From contig CAYTFZ010000005.1 in assembly GCA_964437215.1 (NCBI GenBank), positions 1-64,000 of the forward strand: a DNA stretch of 64,000 nucleotides, given 5' to 3'. Numbering within the stretch: the stretch's first letter is position 1; each line of letters starts with the position of its first letter. Shown here piece after piece: positions 1 through 7,707 of the stretch. The stretch comes from JAAYAN01 sp964437215. GTDB lineage: Bacteria; Bacteroidota; Ignavibacteria; Ignavibacteriales; Melioribacteraceae. Made by a program: the position numbers and the translations under genes. The notes under the pieces were generated by a model. It saw only the letters and a list, made by a program, of their open reading frames with translations. It had not been told where the DNA came from and searched no databases.

Positions 1-629
1 ATCTTGAACAGCTTGGTGAAGATGTAGTATTTTCGTATATTGACAATAGTTCTGAACTTACAAACATTCCAGCTTATGGCATTCATGCAAGTAACTACGA
101 CGGACTTCCTGAAGTTACTTTTGCTGCATTACCTGGGAATGATGTAATTGCTGAATCTCCTAAAACAGTTGGCAAATTCTTAATATCAAGCAGTTCAACT
201 GATTTAAGCGAAGTAAATTTAGAATGGGACTTTGAGGGCATTAATTCAACAATAATCCTTGGTGATAATTTCAGCAATATTACATCACCCGAAAATCATT
301 TTACACAAGGGGATTATACCGGTTTGGATAATTCTGTAGAAATACCTTCTTTGTTTTCTCTTTCCCAGAATTATCCAAATCCTTTCAATCCGTCAACTAC
401 AATTTCTTTTAACCTTCCTTCAGAATCGGAAGTAAATCTTTCGATATACAATATTTTAGGCCAGCTAGTAAAAACCTTAGTAAATAATCGTCTTCAGGCA
501 GGTTCATATTCTGTTAAATTCGAATCAACATCCGGTTCAATTGCAAGCGGCGTTTACATTTATCGTATTTCAGCAAAAAGCGGAAATAATGAATTTTCAG
601 AAACCAGAAAAATGGTTCTTACAAAATAG
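1..629 (+). CDS. 3' part of a secreted protein with T9SS C-terminal sorting domain
   Basis: The reading frame is open from base 3 to the stop at 627-629 (208 residues visible); the start lies left of the window. The last ~80 residues carry the hallmark SLSQNYPNPFNPSTTISF stretch, then a beta-rich segment ending in ETRKMVLTK. That is the type A sorting domain (TIGR04183 family) that sends proteins through the type IX secretion system to the cell surface or outside. The upstream ~125 residues are Ser/Asn/Asp rich and beta-like and fit an extracellular passenger, but I do not recognise a catalytic family. An ATG/TTG-initiated reading would wrongly begin near 324; there is no ribosome site there and the frame continues upstream. 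Confidence 0.85.
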   Translation, partial: LEQLGEDVVFSYIDNSSELTNIPAYGIHASNYDGLPEVTFAALPGNDVIAESPKTVGKFLISSSSTDLSEVNLEWDFEGINSTIILGDNFSNITSPENHFTQGDYTGLDNSVEIPSLFSLSQNYPNPFNPSTTISFNLPSESEVNLSIYNILGQLVKTLVNNRLQAGSYSVKFESTSGSIASGVYIYRISAKSGNNEFSETRKMVLTK

Positions 630-635
630 TATCAT

Positions 636-880
636 CCAAATCGGTCATTTCAAATAATATAACATTATAAAAATATTAAACCCAGATCGGTCATTACAAA
701 TTATGTAATTATTAAAATACCAAGTATATTTGACCGAAATGGGTAACCCCGACTTATCCCGATTGGATCGGGATGTTTCTCAAGAATGTATAGATTTTGT
801 TAGTCGACCCGTCCGGCTTTGACGGATCCGCCATTTTTCTATTTTCTAATGGCGGATTTGGGTTAAATGACCGATTTTGG
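636..880. repeat. Structured intergenic element with nested inverted repeats
   Basis: This fills most of the 359-base gap between the T9SS gene and the phosphoesterase gene. An outer stem pairs 636-650 with 865-880 (15 pairs with one bulged T). Inside lie successive hairpins: 681-693 with 731-743 (4 plus 7 pairs around a 2x2 mismatch), 756-763 with 767-774 (8 pairs, TGG loop), 809-813 with 821-825, and 826-835 with 848-857 (10 perfect pairs). The motif ATCGGTCATT-(T/A)-CAAAT occurs directly at 640-655 and 686-701 and in inverted, partial form at 731-740 and 865-875. No open reading frame of note is present. It could be a palindromic repeat element (MITE/REP-like) or a structured RNA; the sequence alone does not decide. 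Confidence 0.6.
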
Positions 881-923
881 TAATCCCGGCTTAATAATAG
901 TTAGTTTTTTTAGTCGATTTTAG

Positions 924-952
924 TTGAGATTGTAACATTGCTGTAATATCTT
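924..952 (+). promoter_or_regulatory. Possible sigma-70 promoter for the phosphoesterase gene
   Basis: TTGAGA (924-929) and TATCTT (947-952) are separated by exactly 17 bases, 37 bases before the ATG at 989. Each hexamer has one to two mismatches to consensus. Weak on its own in an AT-rich gap. Confidence 0.35.
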
Positions 953-988
953 CTTCATATTTTTCGTCTGGACAATAAAAAGGAAAAT

Positions 989-1885
989 ATGAAGATTGCT
1001 CACATTTCGGATATACACCTTAGTTACAGATATAAAAGCCACAACTTCGATAAACTTATTAAAATTCTTGAATATGTTTCTGGCAATAGTGTTGATCACT
1101 TAGTAATTACCGGAGATATAACGCATACTGCCCAAAAATACGATTTTCAGAGTTTAAAAGAGATTCTTAAAACCTTCGGTATGTATAATAATCAAAAAAC
1201 TACTATAATTATTGGCAATCACGACATTTTTGGAGGAGTTGTTACTGCTGAAGATGTTTATAATTTCCCTATTAAATGTAAAAATACAGACTATAAAAAA
1301 CAGGTAAATAATTTCTTTAATCACTTTTCGGAATTATACGAGAATTGTTCTTTTCCAAATCCTGAAAATGTTTATCCGTTTATAAAAACTGTAGGAGATG
1401 TTGCATTTTTGGGACTTAATTCTATTGCAGAGTATTCTTATATAAAAAATCCTTTAGCTTCTAATGGAAAATTATGTAAAAAAGATTTTACAGTATTAAA
1501 AACCGCAGTTAATTCTGTTGAAATAAAAAGTAAATTTAAGATAGCCTTAATTCATCATCATTTTTCCAGATTTAAAAAAGACAATGTTCACTTGAATAAT
1601 TATTTCTGGAACAAGATTGAAAAAAACACAATGAAGCTGCGAAAAAAGAATAAAATATTAAAATTGTTTAAAACGATGGATGTGAAATTAGTTTTACACG
1701 GTCATATTCATATTTATTCTGACTATTTGAAATCGGGAATACGTTTTATTAATGCTGGTAATTCAATAGAAAACGGCAATGAAAAGGAACTTTTGATTAA
1801 TATGATAGAAATAGATAAAAATAAAATGACATCAAACCAAGTAAATCCTTTAGAGAAAAGGATTTTTTCTCATATCAATTATTAA
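989..1885 (+). CDS. Calcineurin-like metallophosphoesterase
   Basis: A 298-residue protein of the calcineurin-like metallophosphoesterase superfamily (PF00149), a two-metal hydrolase fold for phosphomono- or diesters. All metal-binding blocks are visible in order: ISDIHLS (about residues 6-12, the DxH block), VITGDITH (about 39-46, GD), IIIGNHDIF (about 74-82, GNHD), IHHHFSRF (about 189-196) and LHGHIHIY (about 236-243, GHxH). There is no signal peptide, so it is probably cytoplasmic. The ATG at 989 is preceded by AAGGAAAAT. Its 3' end overlaps the convergent receiver gene by 11 bases. The substrate cannot be read from sequence; the order of blocks resembles the CpdA/Icc cyclic-nucleotide phosphodiesterase branch, but a DNA-repair or lipid substrate is equally possible. 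Confidence 0.85.
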   Translation: MKIAHISDIHLSYRYKSHNFDKLIKILEYVSGNSVDHLVITGDITHTAQKYDFQSLKEILKTFGMYNNQKTTIIIGNHDIFGGVVTAEDVYNFPIKCKNTDYKKQVNNFFNHFSELYENCSFPNPENVYPFIKTVGDVAFLGLNSIAEYSYIKNPLASNGKLCKKDFTVLKTAVNSVEIKSKFKIALIHHHFSRFKKDNVHLNNYFWNKIEKNTMKLRKKNKILKLFKTMDVKLVLHGHIHIYSDYLKSGIRFINAGNSIENGNEKELLINMIEIDKNKMTSNQVNPLEKRIFSHINY

Positions 1886-2306
1886 CAGCAGATTTGAGTT
1901 TTGAAGAAATTATTATATTATTTATTTCCTTCAATAAAGTTTCCACATCGGCAGATTTTTCTATTATTGCCCTGAAGCCCGTCCCTTGCAATTCGGCGTG
2001 AATTTCTTCTTTGTTCATAAAATATCTTAATCGCAGCTCTGAATGCCGAAAAGATGAAATAAGAATTGAAGGAATATAAATTTGTTTTTCCGATAAAATT
2101 ATTATTAAATCTATACCGCTTGAATCGGGTAAAATTACATCGCTCACAATTATATCCGGAATACAGACGTTATCAATAAAGTTTACTGCTTCAGCAACTG
2201 TTTCTGCCGAGCTAATCTTAAACCCGGCTTCTTCAAGAATTATTGAAAACAATTCTTTTTGATATGAATCCGTTTCTACAAGTAATATTTTTACATCTTC
2301 ATTCAT
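1875..2306 (-). CDS. Stand-alone response-regulator receiver protein
   Basis: The 143 residues hold one CheY-like receiver domain and nothing else. The likely phospho-acceptor Asp sits in IIVSDVILPD (about residue 56), the conserved hydroxyl position is a Ser in ILISSF, and the conserved Lys is in IIEKSAD. The acidic pocket is unusual: where most receivers have two adjacent acidic residues this one reads LLVETDS, so Glu is followed by Thr. There is no output domain, so it should act by protein-protein contact or as part of a phosphorelay. No kinase is adjacent; the nearest candidates are the kinases near 33-35 kb. The 3' end overlaps the convergent phosphoesterase gene. Confidence 0.8.
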   Translation of the reverse strand: MNEDVKILLVETDSYQKELFSIILEEAGFKISSAETVAEAVNFIDNVCIPDIIVSDVILPDSSGIDLIIILSEKQIYIPSILISSFRHSELRLRYFMNKEEIHAELQGTGFRAIIEKSADVETLLKEINNIIISSKLKSAVNN

Positions 2307-2490
2307 TGCAAAGAATACTCTACAAATGTGCCACTTAATATTTAATGCTTTTTTTATACAAAAACAGCATTTAGTATTTAATAATAATAATAATCAGATG
2401 AAATTATTTTTGCCGATGTAAATATTTGTTTACGTTTTTCTTAAATATTAATAACAATACAAATACTACTTACTATTACTTATAAAAGTG

Positions 2491-2520
2491 TTTAACCCAT
2501 ACCATATTGTATGGGTTAAA
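2491..2520 (-). terminator. Inverted repeat downstream of pyrE, probable terminator
   Basis: Twelve perfect pairs (2491-2502 with 2509-2520) enclose a six-base loop, directly after the pyrE stop codon. The arms end in A/T tracts but the U-run on the minus strand is short, so efficiency is uncertain. Confidence 0.55.
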
Positions 2521-2527
2521 AATACTC

Positions 2528-3052
2528 TTATTTCAGCTTATTTAATTCATCCATCGTAAATAATGGAATTAGTTTTAATCCTGCTTTAGCAAGATTTTCA
2601 AAAGCTTTTTCTTCGCGGACAATTACACACATAACTTCATTAATTTTTGCACCGAGTTTACGCAATTCTTCAACGCTTTCAATTATCTGTCCGCCTGTTG
2701 TTACAACATCTTCAATAACGCAAACATTCCTTCCTGAAAACACAGTACCTTCGGCAAGTTTGCAAGTACCATAGGTTTTAGCTTTTTTTCTAACAAAAAC
2801 AGAAGGAGTTTTTGTTTTGAATGAAAGAGCTGTAGCTATAGGAATACCTCCCATTTCCAGTCCGGCAAAAATCTGGCAACCATCTGGAACAAGTTTTACC
2901 ATGTGATTTGCAATTTCTTCCAGCAAAACAGGATCCGATTCAAATAAATACTTATCAAAATATTCATTCGATATCTTTCCTGATCGCAATAAAAATTCAC
3001 CTGTAATATGCGATGTTTCGTAAATTTTTCTTCCTAATTCTTCCCTGTTCAT
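2528..3052 (-). CDS. pyrE: Orotate phosphoribosyltransferase
   Basis: Catalyses orotate plus PRPP to orotidine 5'-phosphate and pyrophosphate, the fifth step of de novo pyrimidine synthesis, in the cytosol. The PRPP-binding loop VCVIEDVVTTGGQIIES (about residues 110-126) is intact, and the upstream RKKAKTYGT segment supplies the flexible-loop Lys residues. At 174 residues it is a compact member of the family (usually 180-215). It starts at the ATG at 3052. It is a single-gene unit here, with no other pyr genes adjacent, divergent from the STAS gene at 3247 and followed by the inverted repeat at 2491-2520. Confidence 0.9.
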   Translation of the reverse strand: MNREELGRKIYETSHITGEFLLRSGKISNEYFDKYLFESDPVLLEEIANHMVKLVPDGCQIFAGLEMGGIPIATALSFKTKTPSVFVRKKAKTYGTCKLAEGTVFSGRNVCVIEDVVTTGGQIIESVEELRKLGAKINEVMCVIVREEKAFENLAKAGLKLIPLFTMDELNKLK

Positions 3053-3246
3053 ATTTCCCTATTAAATAATTATTAGATATTCGAAGATAATAAATAAATT
3101 ATTTCTATCTGATTTGATTTTTTGTTTTTTTTATTAGCTCGAAATAGATATTTTTGTTTTATATAATTTATTATTTATGCCTGAAATCACAATTTGATAT
3201 AGATATTTATATTAACTTTGCAATAAAAAGATAAGGTTAACTTATT

Positions 3247-3621
3247 ATGGGAATGTTAAAAAGACAGTTAGGTAATATTTGCATTTTTGAAATTAACGAA
3301 CATGTTGCTTCATCTAAAGTTGCCAGCAAGTATAAAGATTCTTTATTAGAACAGCTTACAGGAAATGAGCAGGCAATAATTATTGATTGCCGCAGAATTT
3401 CGTATATAGATACAGTATTTTTAGGTGCAATGGTATTTGCACTTAAAAAAGGCGCTAAACAAGCAAAAATCAGTTTTGTTAATGATAAAGCTGACAGTCA
3501 AATTTGGACGATTTTTGAGACAAACAATTTAAAAGCATTCTTTAATGTTTTCGAAACTCTTGACGATGCAATAGGTTATGTTCACCTGCCCGAAAATAAA
3601 AATTTAAAAATAGCTAACTAA
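3247..3621 (+). CDS. STAS-domain protein (anti-sigma-factor antagonist-like)
   Basis: A 124-residue single STAS domain, as in SpoIIAA-type anti-anti-sigma factors that bind an anti-sigma kinase when unphosphorylated. The central strand-helix AIIIDCRRISYIDTVFLGAMVFALK (given here only as residues ~45-68) carries Thr at the position where SpoIIAA has the phosphorylated Ser (IDTVFLG instead of MDSSFLG). The paralogue at 32282-32668 has the canonical Ser pair. No anti-sigma kinase or sigma factor lies next to it. GATAAGG about ten bases before the ATG may be the ribosome site; a TAACTTTG box at 3214-3221 resembles the Bacteroidota -7 motif. Confidence 0.8.
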   Translation: MGMLKRQLGNICIFEINEHVASSKVASKYKDSLLEQLTGNEQAIIIDCRRISYIDTVFLGAMVFALKKGAKQAKISFVNDKADSQIWTIFETNNLKAFFNVFETLDDAIGYVHLPENKNLKIAN

Positions 3622-3648
3622 AAAAAAGGCAGCTTAGCTGCCTTTTTT
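3622..3648. terminator. Bidirectional terminator between STAS gene and hsp20
   Basis: A perfect 12-pair stem (3622-3633 with 3637-3648, loop TTA), GC core GGCAGC, flanked by A and T tracts on both sides. It sits between two convergent genes and can serve both strands; it overlaps the last bases of the hsp20 stop codon. Confidence 0.9.
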
Positions 3649-4125
3649 ATTTCACTTTTATTTCAAGTTCCTTAGGTTTCGCTTCTTCAGCCTTCGGAAT
3701 TGTAATTTTCAATGAGCCGTTCTTGAATTCAGCATTTATCTTTTCAGCAACAACTAATTTTGGAAGAGCAAACGAACNNNNNNNNNNGAACGATAGAACT
3801 TGCCGTAAGCCCGCTCAACACGATGGTATTGGGCATCTTTTTCTTCTTTATCTTGTCTTCTTTCACCGCTTATACTTAGTTGTCCGTCAGTATAAGAAAT
3901 TTTAACATTTTCTTTTTCAACACCTGGAAGATCAAGATTTAATTCATAGTTATCTTTGTTTTCAGTTATATCAGTTAGTGGACACCAAACTGCATTTTCG
4001 TATGCTTCTGTATCCTGCTTACCACTGTTGAATCCGAACTTTGATTCCATTTCACTGAACATTTTGCTGAATTCTTTTTCGAGACTCAAAAGTTCTCTTG
4101 CCGGGTTCCATTTTACAAGTGTCAT
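3647..4125 (-). CDS. Small heat-shock protein Hsp20 (split by an N run)
   Basis: An alpha-crystallin-domain chaperone that holds unfolding proteins. It starts at ATG 4125 behind a strong AAGGAGG. The first 112 residues run to ERAYGKFYR before the N run at 3778-3787; beyond it a different frame gives SFALPKLVV and ends with the typical LKITIPKAEE...IKVK tail, stop at 3647-3649. The two edges share the four bases GTTC (minus strand). Merging that overlap and dropping the Ns gives GKFYRSFALP, the canonical Hsp20 joint, and one continuous 154-residue protein of normal length. The apparent frameshift is therefore best read as a scaffolding artefact and the gene as intact. A second hsp20 lies 25 bases upstream. 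Confidence 0.88.
3778..3787. other. 10-N scaffold gap
   Basis: Ten Ns inside hsp20. The flanks overlap by GTTC, so no sequence is likely to be missing here. Confidence 0.9.
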
Positions 4126-4150
4126 TTTATAATCCTCCTTTTTTGTAGTT

Positions 4151-4562
4151 TTATTTAATTTCTATTGTTCTTGGTTTAACTCTTTCGTGTTTAGGCAGTT
4201 TAATCTTCAACTGTCCATCTACAAGTTCTGCTTCAGTTTTCTCAATTTCAATGCAGTCAGATAAATTATACTTCCTGTAATNNNNNNNNNNGATTTTCTT
4301 GAATTCGCTAAATTCGGTGGGTATATCAATATTATACTTTTTTTGCGTTTTTATAATCAATTCGAGCCATAAGAATAAGGGACGAATCTTCAACCTTTAA
4401 TTTTAAGTTTTCCTTCTGCACGCCTGGAATATCAACTATTAAAACATAATCGTCATCTGTTTCAAAGATATTTGTAAATGGTTCCTTCCACTCTTCTGTT
4501 TCAAAAGCTTTTTCCCAGCTTACACTTTCTTCAACTTTCATCAGAATATTTTCTTTTTCCAT
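4151..4562 (-). CDS. Second Hsp20 (frameshifted, contains an N run)
   Basis: An alpha-crystallin-type small heat-shock protein. ATG 4562 is preceded by AAGGAG. The first part (YVLIVDIPGVQKENLKLKVED, about residues 39-58) is a standard start of the domain but hits a stop at about residue 77. A second frame then continues through the N run at 4282-4291 to YRKYNLSD, VDGQLKIKLPK and the end at 4151. Removing one A from the run of seven at 4338-4344 (T on the plus strand) rejoins the frames as YKNAKKYNIDIP. Either that homopolymer is an assembly/sequencing error or the gene is a recent pseudogene. The two sides of the N run do not overlap cleanly; SEF followed directly by YRKYNL would be the canonical joint. 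About 137 residues if repaired. Confidence 0.7.
4282..4291. other. 10-N scaffold gap
   Basis: Ten Ns at the same position of the Hsp20 fold (just before the F-x-L strand) as the gap in the neighbouring paralogue, which suggests the assembler broke where the paralogues resemble each other. No simple overlap joins the edges. Confidence 0.85.
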
Positions 4563-4595
4563 TTTTTTTCTCCTTAATTTTATATGCCCAATTAA

Positions 4596-4612
4596 TCCAA
4601 TTGGCGTGCCAA
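4596..4612 (-). promoter_or_regulatory. Sigma-54-type -24/-12 promoter for the hsp20 pair
   Basis: On the minus strand the sequence reads TTGGCACGCCAATTGGA. The -24 element TTGGCACG matches the RpoN consensus exactly; the GG is followed after ten bases by GG where consensus has GC (TTGGA for TTGCA). The predicted start, near 4586, lies about 25 bases before the hsp20 ATG at 4562. The core also forms a perfect 16-base palindrome (4599-4614), so an operator is an alternative reading. Confidence 0.55.
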
Positions 4613-4682
4613 TTCATATTAATTCCTGTAAATAATTATTTTATAATAACTTATAACACATTATACATTTTATTTGTTATTA

Positions 4683-4742
4683 TGTCATTATTTCTTATAT
4701 GTGGTAATAATGACAGCTTTATTAATAATTTATGTCATAATT
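4683..4742. promoter_or_regulatory. TGTCATTATT inverted repeat and third half-site, possible enhancer
   Basis: TGTCATTATT at 4683-4692 is mirrored perfectly by AATAATGACA at 4706-4715 with 13 bases between. A related TGTCATAATT lies at 4733-4742. The sites are about 80-140 bases upstream of the -12 element of the sigma-54-like promoter, the usual place for a bacterial enhancer-binding protein. The regulator is not in the window. Confidence 0.45.
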
Positions 4743-4770
4743 ATTTAAGGCAGGACAATATTACAGATAC

Positions 4771-5613
4771 TCAGATATAACTTTTAATTATTCCCAATGC
4801 CTGAGAATAATATCCGTATCCGAATAAATTTAAGTGATTAAGTATATGATATAGTTTGTAGATATTTTCTCTAAAAAGATATCCTTCCTGTAGCGGATAT
4901 TCTTGATTGTAGGCGTGATAAAATTCGGGAGGGAAACCGCCGAAAAGTTTGGTCATTGCTAAATCTGCTTCTCTGTTTCCATAATAGACGGCTGGATCAA
5001 TAAGACAAGCATTTCCGTTTTCATCAACAATATAATTTCCGCTCCATAAATCGCCGTGCAAAAGTGAAGCTTGTCCTTCATCCAAAATAATTGAATTAAT
5101 TCGACGCTCTAATTTTTCGAAACTGTTTTTTAGTTCCTCGCTAAGATAACCGTTTTTTTCGGCAAGCTTAATTTGAAAAAGAAGTCTGTTAGTGAAATAG
5201 AAATCTTTCCACGAAGAATTTTTAGGCAAATTTTTCTGAGGAGTTTCCCCGATAAAATTGTCTTCATAAAATCCAAAATATTCCGAATAATATTTATGCA
5301 TTTTTGCAAAGTTTTTTCCAAAGGCGGAATAAGTATTTTTTATTTTGCTGCCAGATTCAATAAATTCAGTAATAAGGATGTTTTTGTTGCTGTAAATAAC
5401 TTTAGGAACTCGGATTGCACCTGATTTAAAAATTTCTTTCAATCCGTTGGCTTCTGTTTCCGAAATAATGTTTCTGCTGTAGATTTTATATAATATTTTT
5501 CTTCCGTCCTGCATTATTATCTTTTTTACATCAGCAATGCAGCCGCCCCCGAGAGGTAGAATTTGTTTCACTTCACCTTTTATTTCTTCCGGCAAAAAGA
5601 TTTCACATTTCAT
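4771..5613 (-). CDS. Fructosamine-3-kinase family protein (likely ribulosamine 3-kinase)
   Basis: A small-molecule kinase of the FN3K family (PF03881, within the aminoglycoside-phosphotransferase fold). These enzymes phosphorylate the sugar on glycated lysines so that it falls off. Visible are the glycine-rich N-lobe PLGGGCIADV, a Lys in KILYKIY, the catalytic HGDLWSGN and the DPA metal site in CLIDPAVYYGNRE. I start at ATG 5613 (280 residues), which overlaps the upstream phosphatase stop by 11 bases; a longer in-frame reading from 5679 would overlap the phosphatase by 77. Many bacterial members prefer ribulosamines and sit beside an LMW phosphatase, as here. Glycation repair fits the company of two hsp20 chaperone genes downstream. 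Confidence 0.85.
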   Translation of the reverse strand: MKCEIFLPEEIKGEVKQILPLGGGCIADVKKIIMQDGRKILYKIYSRNIISETEANGLKEIFKSGAIRVPKVIYSNKNILITEFIESGSKIKNTYSAFGKNFAKMHKYYSEYFGFYEDNFIGETPQKNLPKNSSWKDFYFTNRLLFQIKLAEKNGYLSEELKNSFEKLERRINSIILDEGQASLLHGDLWSGNYIVDENGNACLIDPAVYYGNREADLAMTKLFGGFPPEFYHAYNQEYPLQEGYLFRENIYKLYHILNHLNLFGYGYYSQALGIIKSYI

Positions 5614-6079
5614 TTTCTTTTTTAATAAATGATAAGAAATTTTTACAACTGTCTTCCAAAATGTTGAGAACATTTTCAAAACCCTGCGAACCGCCGTAAT
5701 ATGGATCAGGAACTTCTCTCACCCGCTTATCCGAGGAAAACTGCGTCATCTTAAAAATCTTTTTCCTAAATTTTCCGTTGGGATCCATATTGATTATGTT
5801 CTTCAAGTTATCATCATCCATTGCAACAATGTAATCGAACTTTATCATGTCATCAGGTCTTATTTTCCGCGAAATGCTTGTTATATTTATTCCTCTATTT
5901 GCTGCATACCGGATCATTCTTTCATCGGCTTTTTCTCCTTCGTGATAACCGATAGTTCCGGCTGAATCGCAGTTAATCTTATCAGAAAGTTCTTCTTTTT
6001 TAACTATTTTTTTCATAATTGCTTCAGCAGCCGGAGAACGGCAGATATTTCCCATACAAACAAAAAGAATATTTAGCAT
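5603..6079 (-). CDS. Low-molecular-weight protein-tyrosine-phosphatase family protein
   Basis: A 158-residue enzyme of the LMW-PTP family. The phosphate loop VCMGNICRSP places the nucleophile at Cys8 and the binding Arg at residue 14; the acid Asp is in VPDPYYGG near the C-terminus. The protein is cytoplasmic. Its 3' end overlaps the fructosamine-kinase gene, so the two are co-translated. LMW-PTPs of this context are known to act as phosphatases on ribulosamine/erythrulosamine 5-phosphate, which would prepare the substrate for the adjacent kinase. Classical phosphotyrosine phosphatase or arsenate reductase activity are alternatives; no capsule (wzc-like) tyrosine kinase or ars gene is nearby. 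Confidence 0.87.
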   Translation of the reverse strand: MLNILFVCMGNICRSPAAEAIMKKIVKKEELSDKINCDSAGTIGYHEGEKADERMIRYAANRGINITSISRKIRPDDMIKFDYIVAMDDDNLKNIINMDPNGKFRKKIFKMTQFSSDKRVREVPDPYYGGSQGFENVLNILEDSCKNFLSFIKKENEM

Positions 6080-6151
6080 AAAATACCTTTTAATAATAAT
6101 TAAACTTATATTTTTTTTAACTTTGCGAAGTTAATAAATTTTTGGATTGTT

Positions 6152-7633
6152 TTGAGAACATTTTGTTTTTGGCTATTCTTATTCACATTCAGCATTAATG
6201 CTCAGGATAATTATCCTAAACGTGAAATGCGCGGAACCTGGCTTGCTACAGTAGTTAATATAGACTGGCCTTCATCGCCAAAATTATCAGCAACCGACCA
6301 GATTCTGGAACTAATAAACATTTTCGATAAACTTGATTCTGCTGGAATTAATACTGTTTTTTTTCAGGTAAGAACTGAATGCGATGCACTTTATAACAGC
6401 AGTTACGAACCTTGGTCTTATTGGCTTACCGGAAAACAAGGAAAAAATCCCGATCCGTATTTTGACCCTTTGGAAACTGCAATTGCATTAGCTCATTACC
6501 GCGGCATGGAACTTCACGCATGGTTAAATCCATACAGAGCAGTAAGAAAATCCGGCGAATATACTCTTTCGGAAAATCATATTTCAAAAACACATCCCGA
6601 CTGGATACTTTCATTCGGTGATCTTAAAATGCTTAATCCCGGAATTCCCGGAGTAACCGGATATATTAATGACATCATAAAGGATATTATTGAAAAATAT
6701 GACGTTGACGGAATTCATTTTGACGACTATTTTTATCCTTATTCCCCACAGATACAAAATCAGGATGCTGCTGCATTTAAAGAATATGGGAAAGGATTTA
6801 AAAATATTGATGACTGGCGGCGTAATAGTATTAATTCGATGATAAAAATGGTAAGTAAAACTATAAAATCACATAATCCGACTATTAAATTCGGCATAAG
6901 TCCTTTTGGAATTGTAGAAAACAAGTATGCCGGGACAAAAGGATTCGAATCTTACAATCAAATTTACTGTGATCCGTTAAATTGGATTGATAATAATTCA
7001 GTAGATTATCTTACTCCACAAGTTTATTGGGAATTCGACAACAAAAATGCCCCATACGAAAAGCTGGTGAAATGGTGGGCTGAAGTTACTTCTACGGTAA
7101 ATTTATTTATCGGGCAATTTTCAAGCAAATATTCAGCAAAAGATTATAAAAATTATAAAAAAGAAATTCCCGATCAAATATTATTCAATAGAAAAATTGA
7201 AAATGTTGAAGGTCAGGTTTTATTCAGCGCAAAATCAATTTTTATGAATTACGGCGGTTTATTCGATAATCTAAGAAACAATCTTTTCAAATATCCTGCT
7301 CTTATACCTGTAAGCAAAAATGCAGCCAGTATTCCGCCGCCTCTACCCCCTGTAAATTTAAGAATTGAGTCAACAAATAATAATTTTAATATTTGCTGGG
7401 ATAATCCGGAAATAAGCAGCAGTCTTGAAATTCCGGCTTATTATGTTATTTATGGATTCCGAAAAGATGAAATCCCTTCGGTGAATAATCCTGAAAATAT
7501 TCTTGGAATTGTAAAAAGGATGAACAAAAACAGCTTTGCAATAAAGAATCCGGAAATAAAATCTTTTATTGTAACATCTTTGGACAGATATCAAAATGAA
7601 AGTACTGCAGATGCAATTATTAATGAGGAATAA
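6152..7633 (+). CDS. Secreted GHL10-type glycoside hydrolase with C-terminal Fn3-like domain
   Basis: A 493-residue exported protein. Residues 1-17 form a signal peptide (hydrophobic FWLFLFTFSINAQ). The catalytic part begins with KREMRGTWLATVVNIDWP and contains the DGIHFDDYFYPY block (about 190-201), typical of the DUF187/GHL10 family (PF02638), a TIM-barrel glycosidase group acting on surface polysaccharide or peptidoglycan-related glycans. A Pro-rich linker (SIPPPLPPVNLRI) leads to an Fn3-like C-terminal domain. The start is TTG at 6152: no ATG gives the full signal peptide. TAACTTTG at 6118-6125 resembles a Bacteroidota -7 box. It is a single gene; the phosphatase gene is divergent. Confidence 0.85.
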   Translation: MRTFCFWLFLFTFSINAQDNYPKREMRGTWLATVVNIDWPSSPKLSATDQILELINIFDKLDSAGINTVFFQVRTECDALYNSSYEPWSYWLTGKQGKNPDPYFDPLETAIALAHYRGMELHAWLNPYRAVRKSGEYTLSENHISKTHPDWILSFGDLKMLNPGIPGVTGYINDIIKDIIEKYDVDGIHFDDYFYPYSPQIQNQDAAAFKEYGKGFKNIDDWRRNSINSMIKMVSKTIKSHNPTIKFGISPFGIVENKYAGTKGFESYNQIYCDPLNWIDNNSVDYLTPQVYWEFDNKNAPYEKLVKWWAEVTSTVNLFIGQFSSKYSAKDYKNYKKEIPDQILFNRKIENVEGQVLFSAKSIFMNYGGLFDNLRNNLFKYPALIPVSKNAASIPPPLPPVNLRIESTNNNFNICWDNPEISSSLEIPAYYVIYGFRKDEIPSVNNPENILGIVKRMNKNSFAIKNPEIKSFIVTSLDRYQNESTADAIINEE

Positions 7634-7707
7634 CTTCAGAACTTTTATTTCAATTAAAATAATCTTAATTTTGAGCTGATATTATTTATGCCGAGGTAAT
7701 AATTGCA

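Noticed and set aside
4599..4614. AATTGGC-GT-GCCAATT palindrome as a CIRCE-like heat-shock operator
   Set aside because: It does not resemble CIRCE (TTAGCACTC-n9-GAGTGCTAA); the match to the sigma-54 layout explains it better, though an operator role is not excluded.
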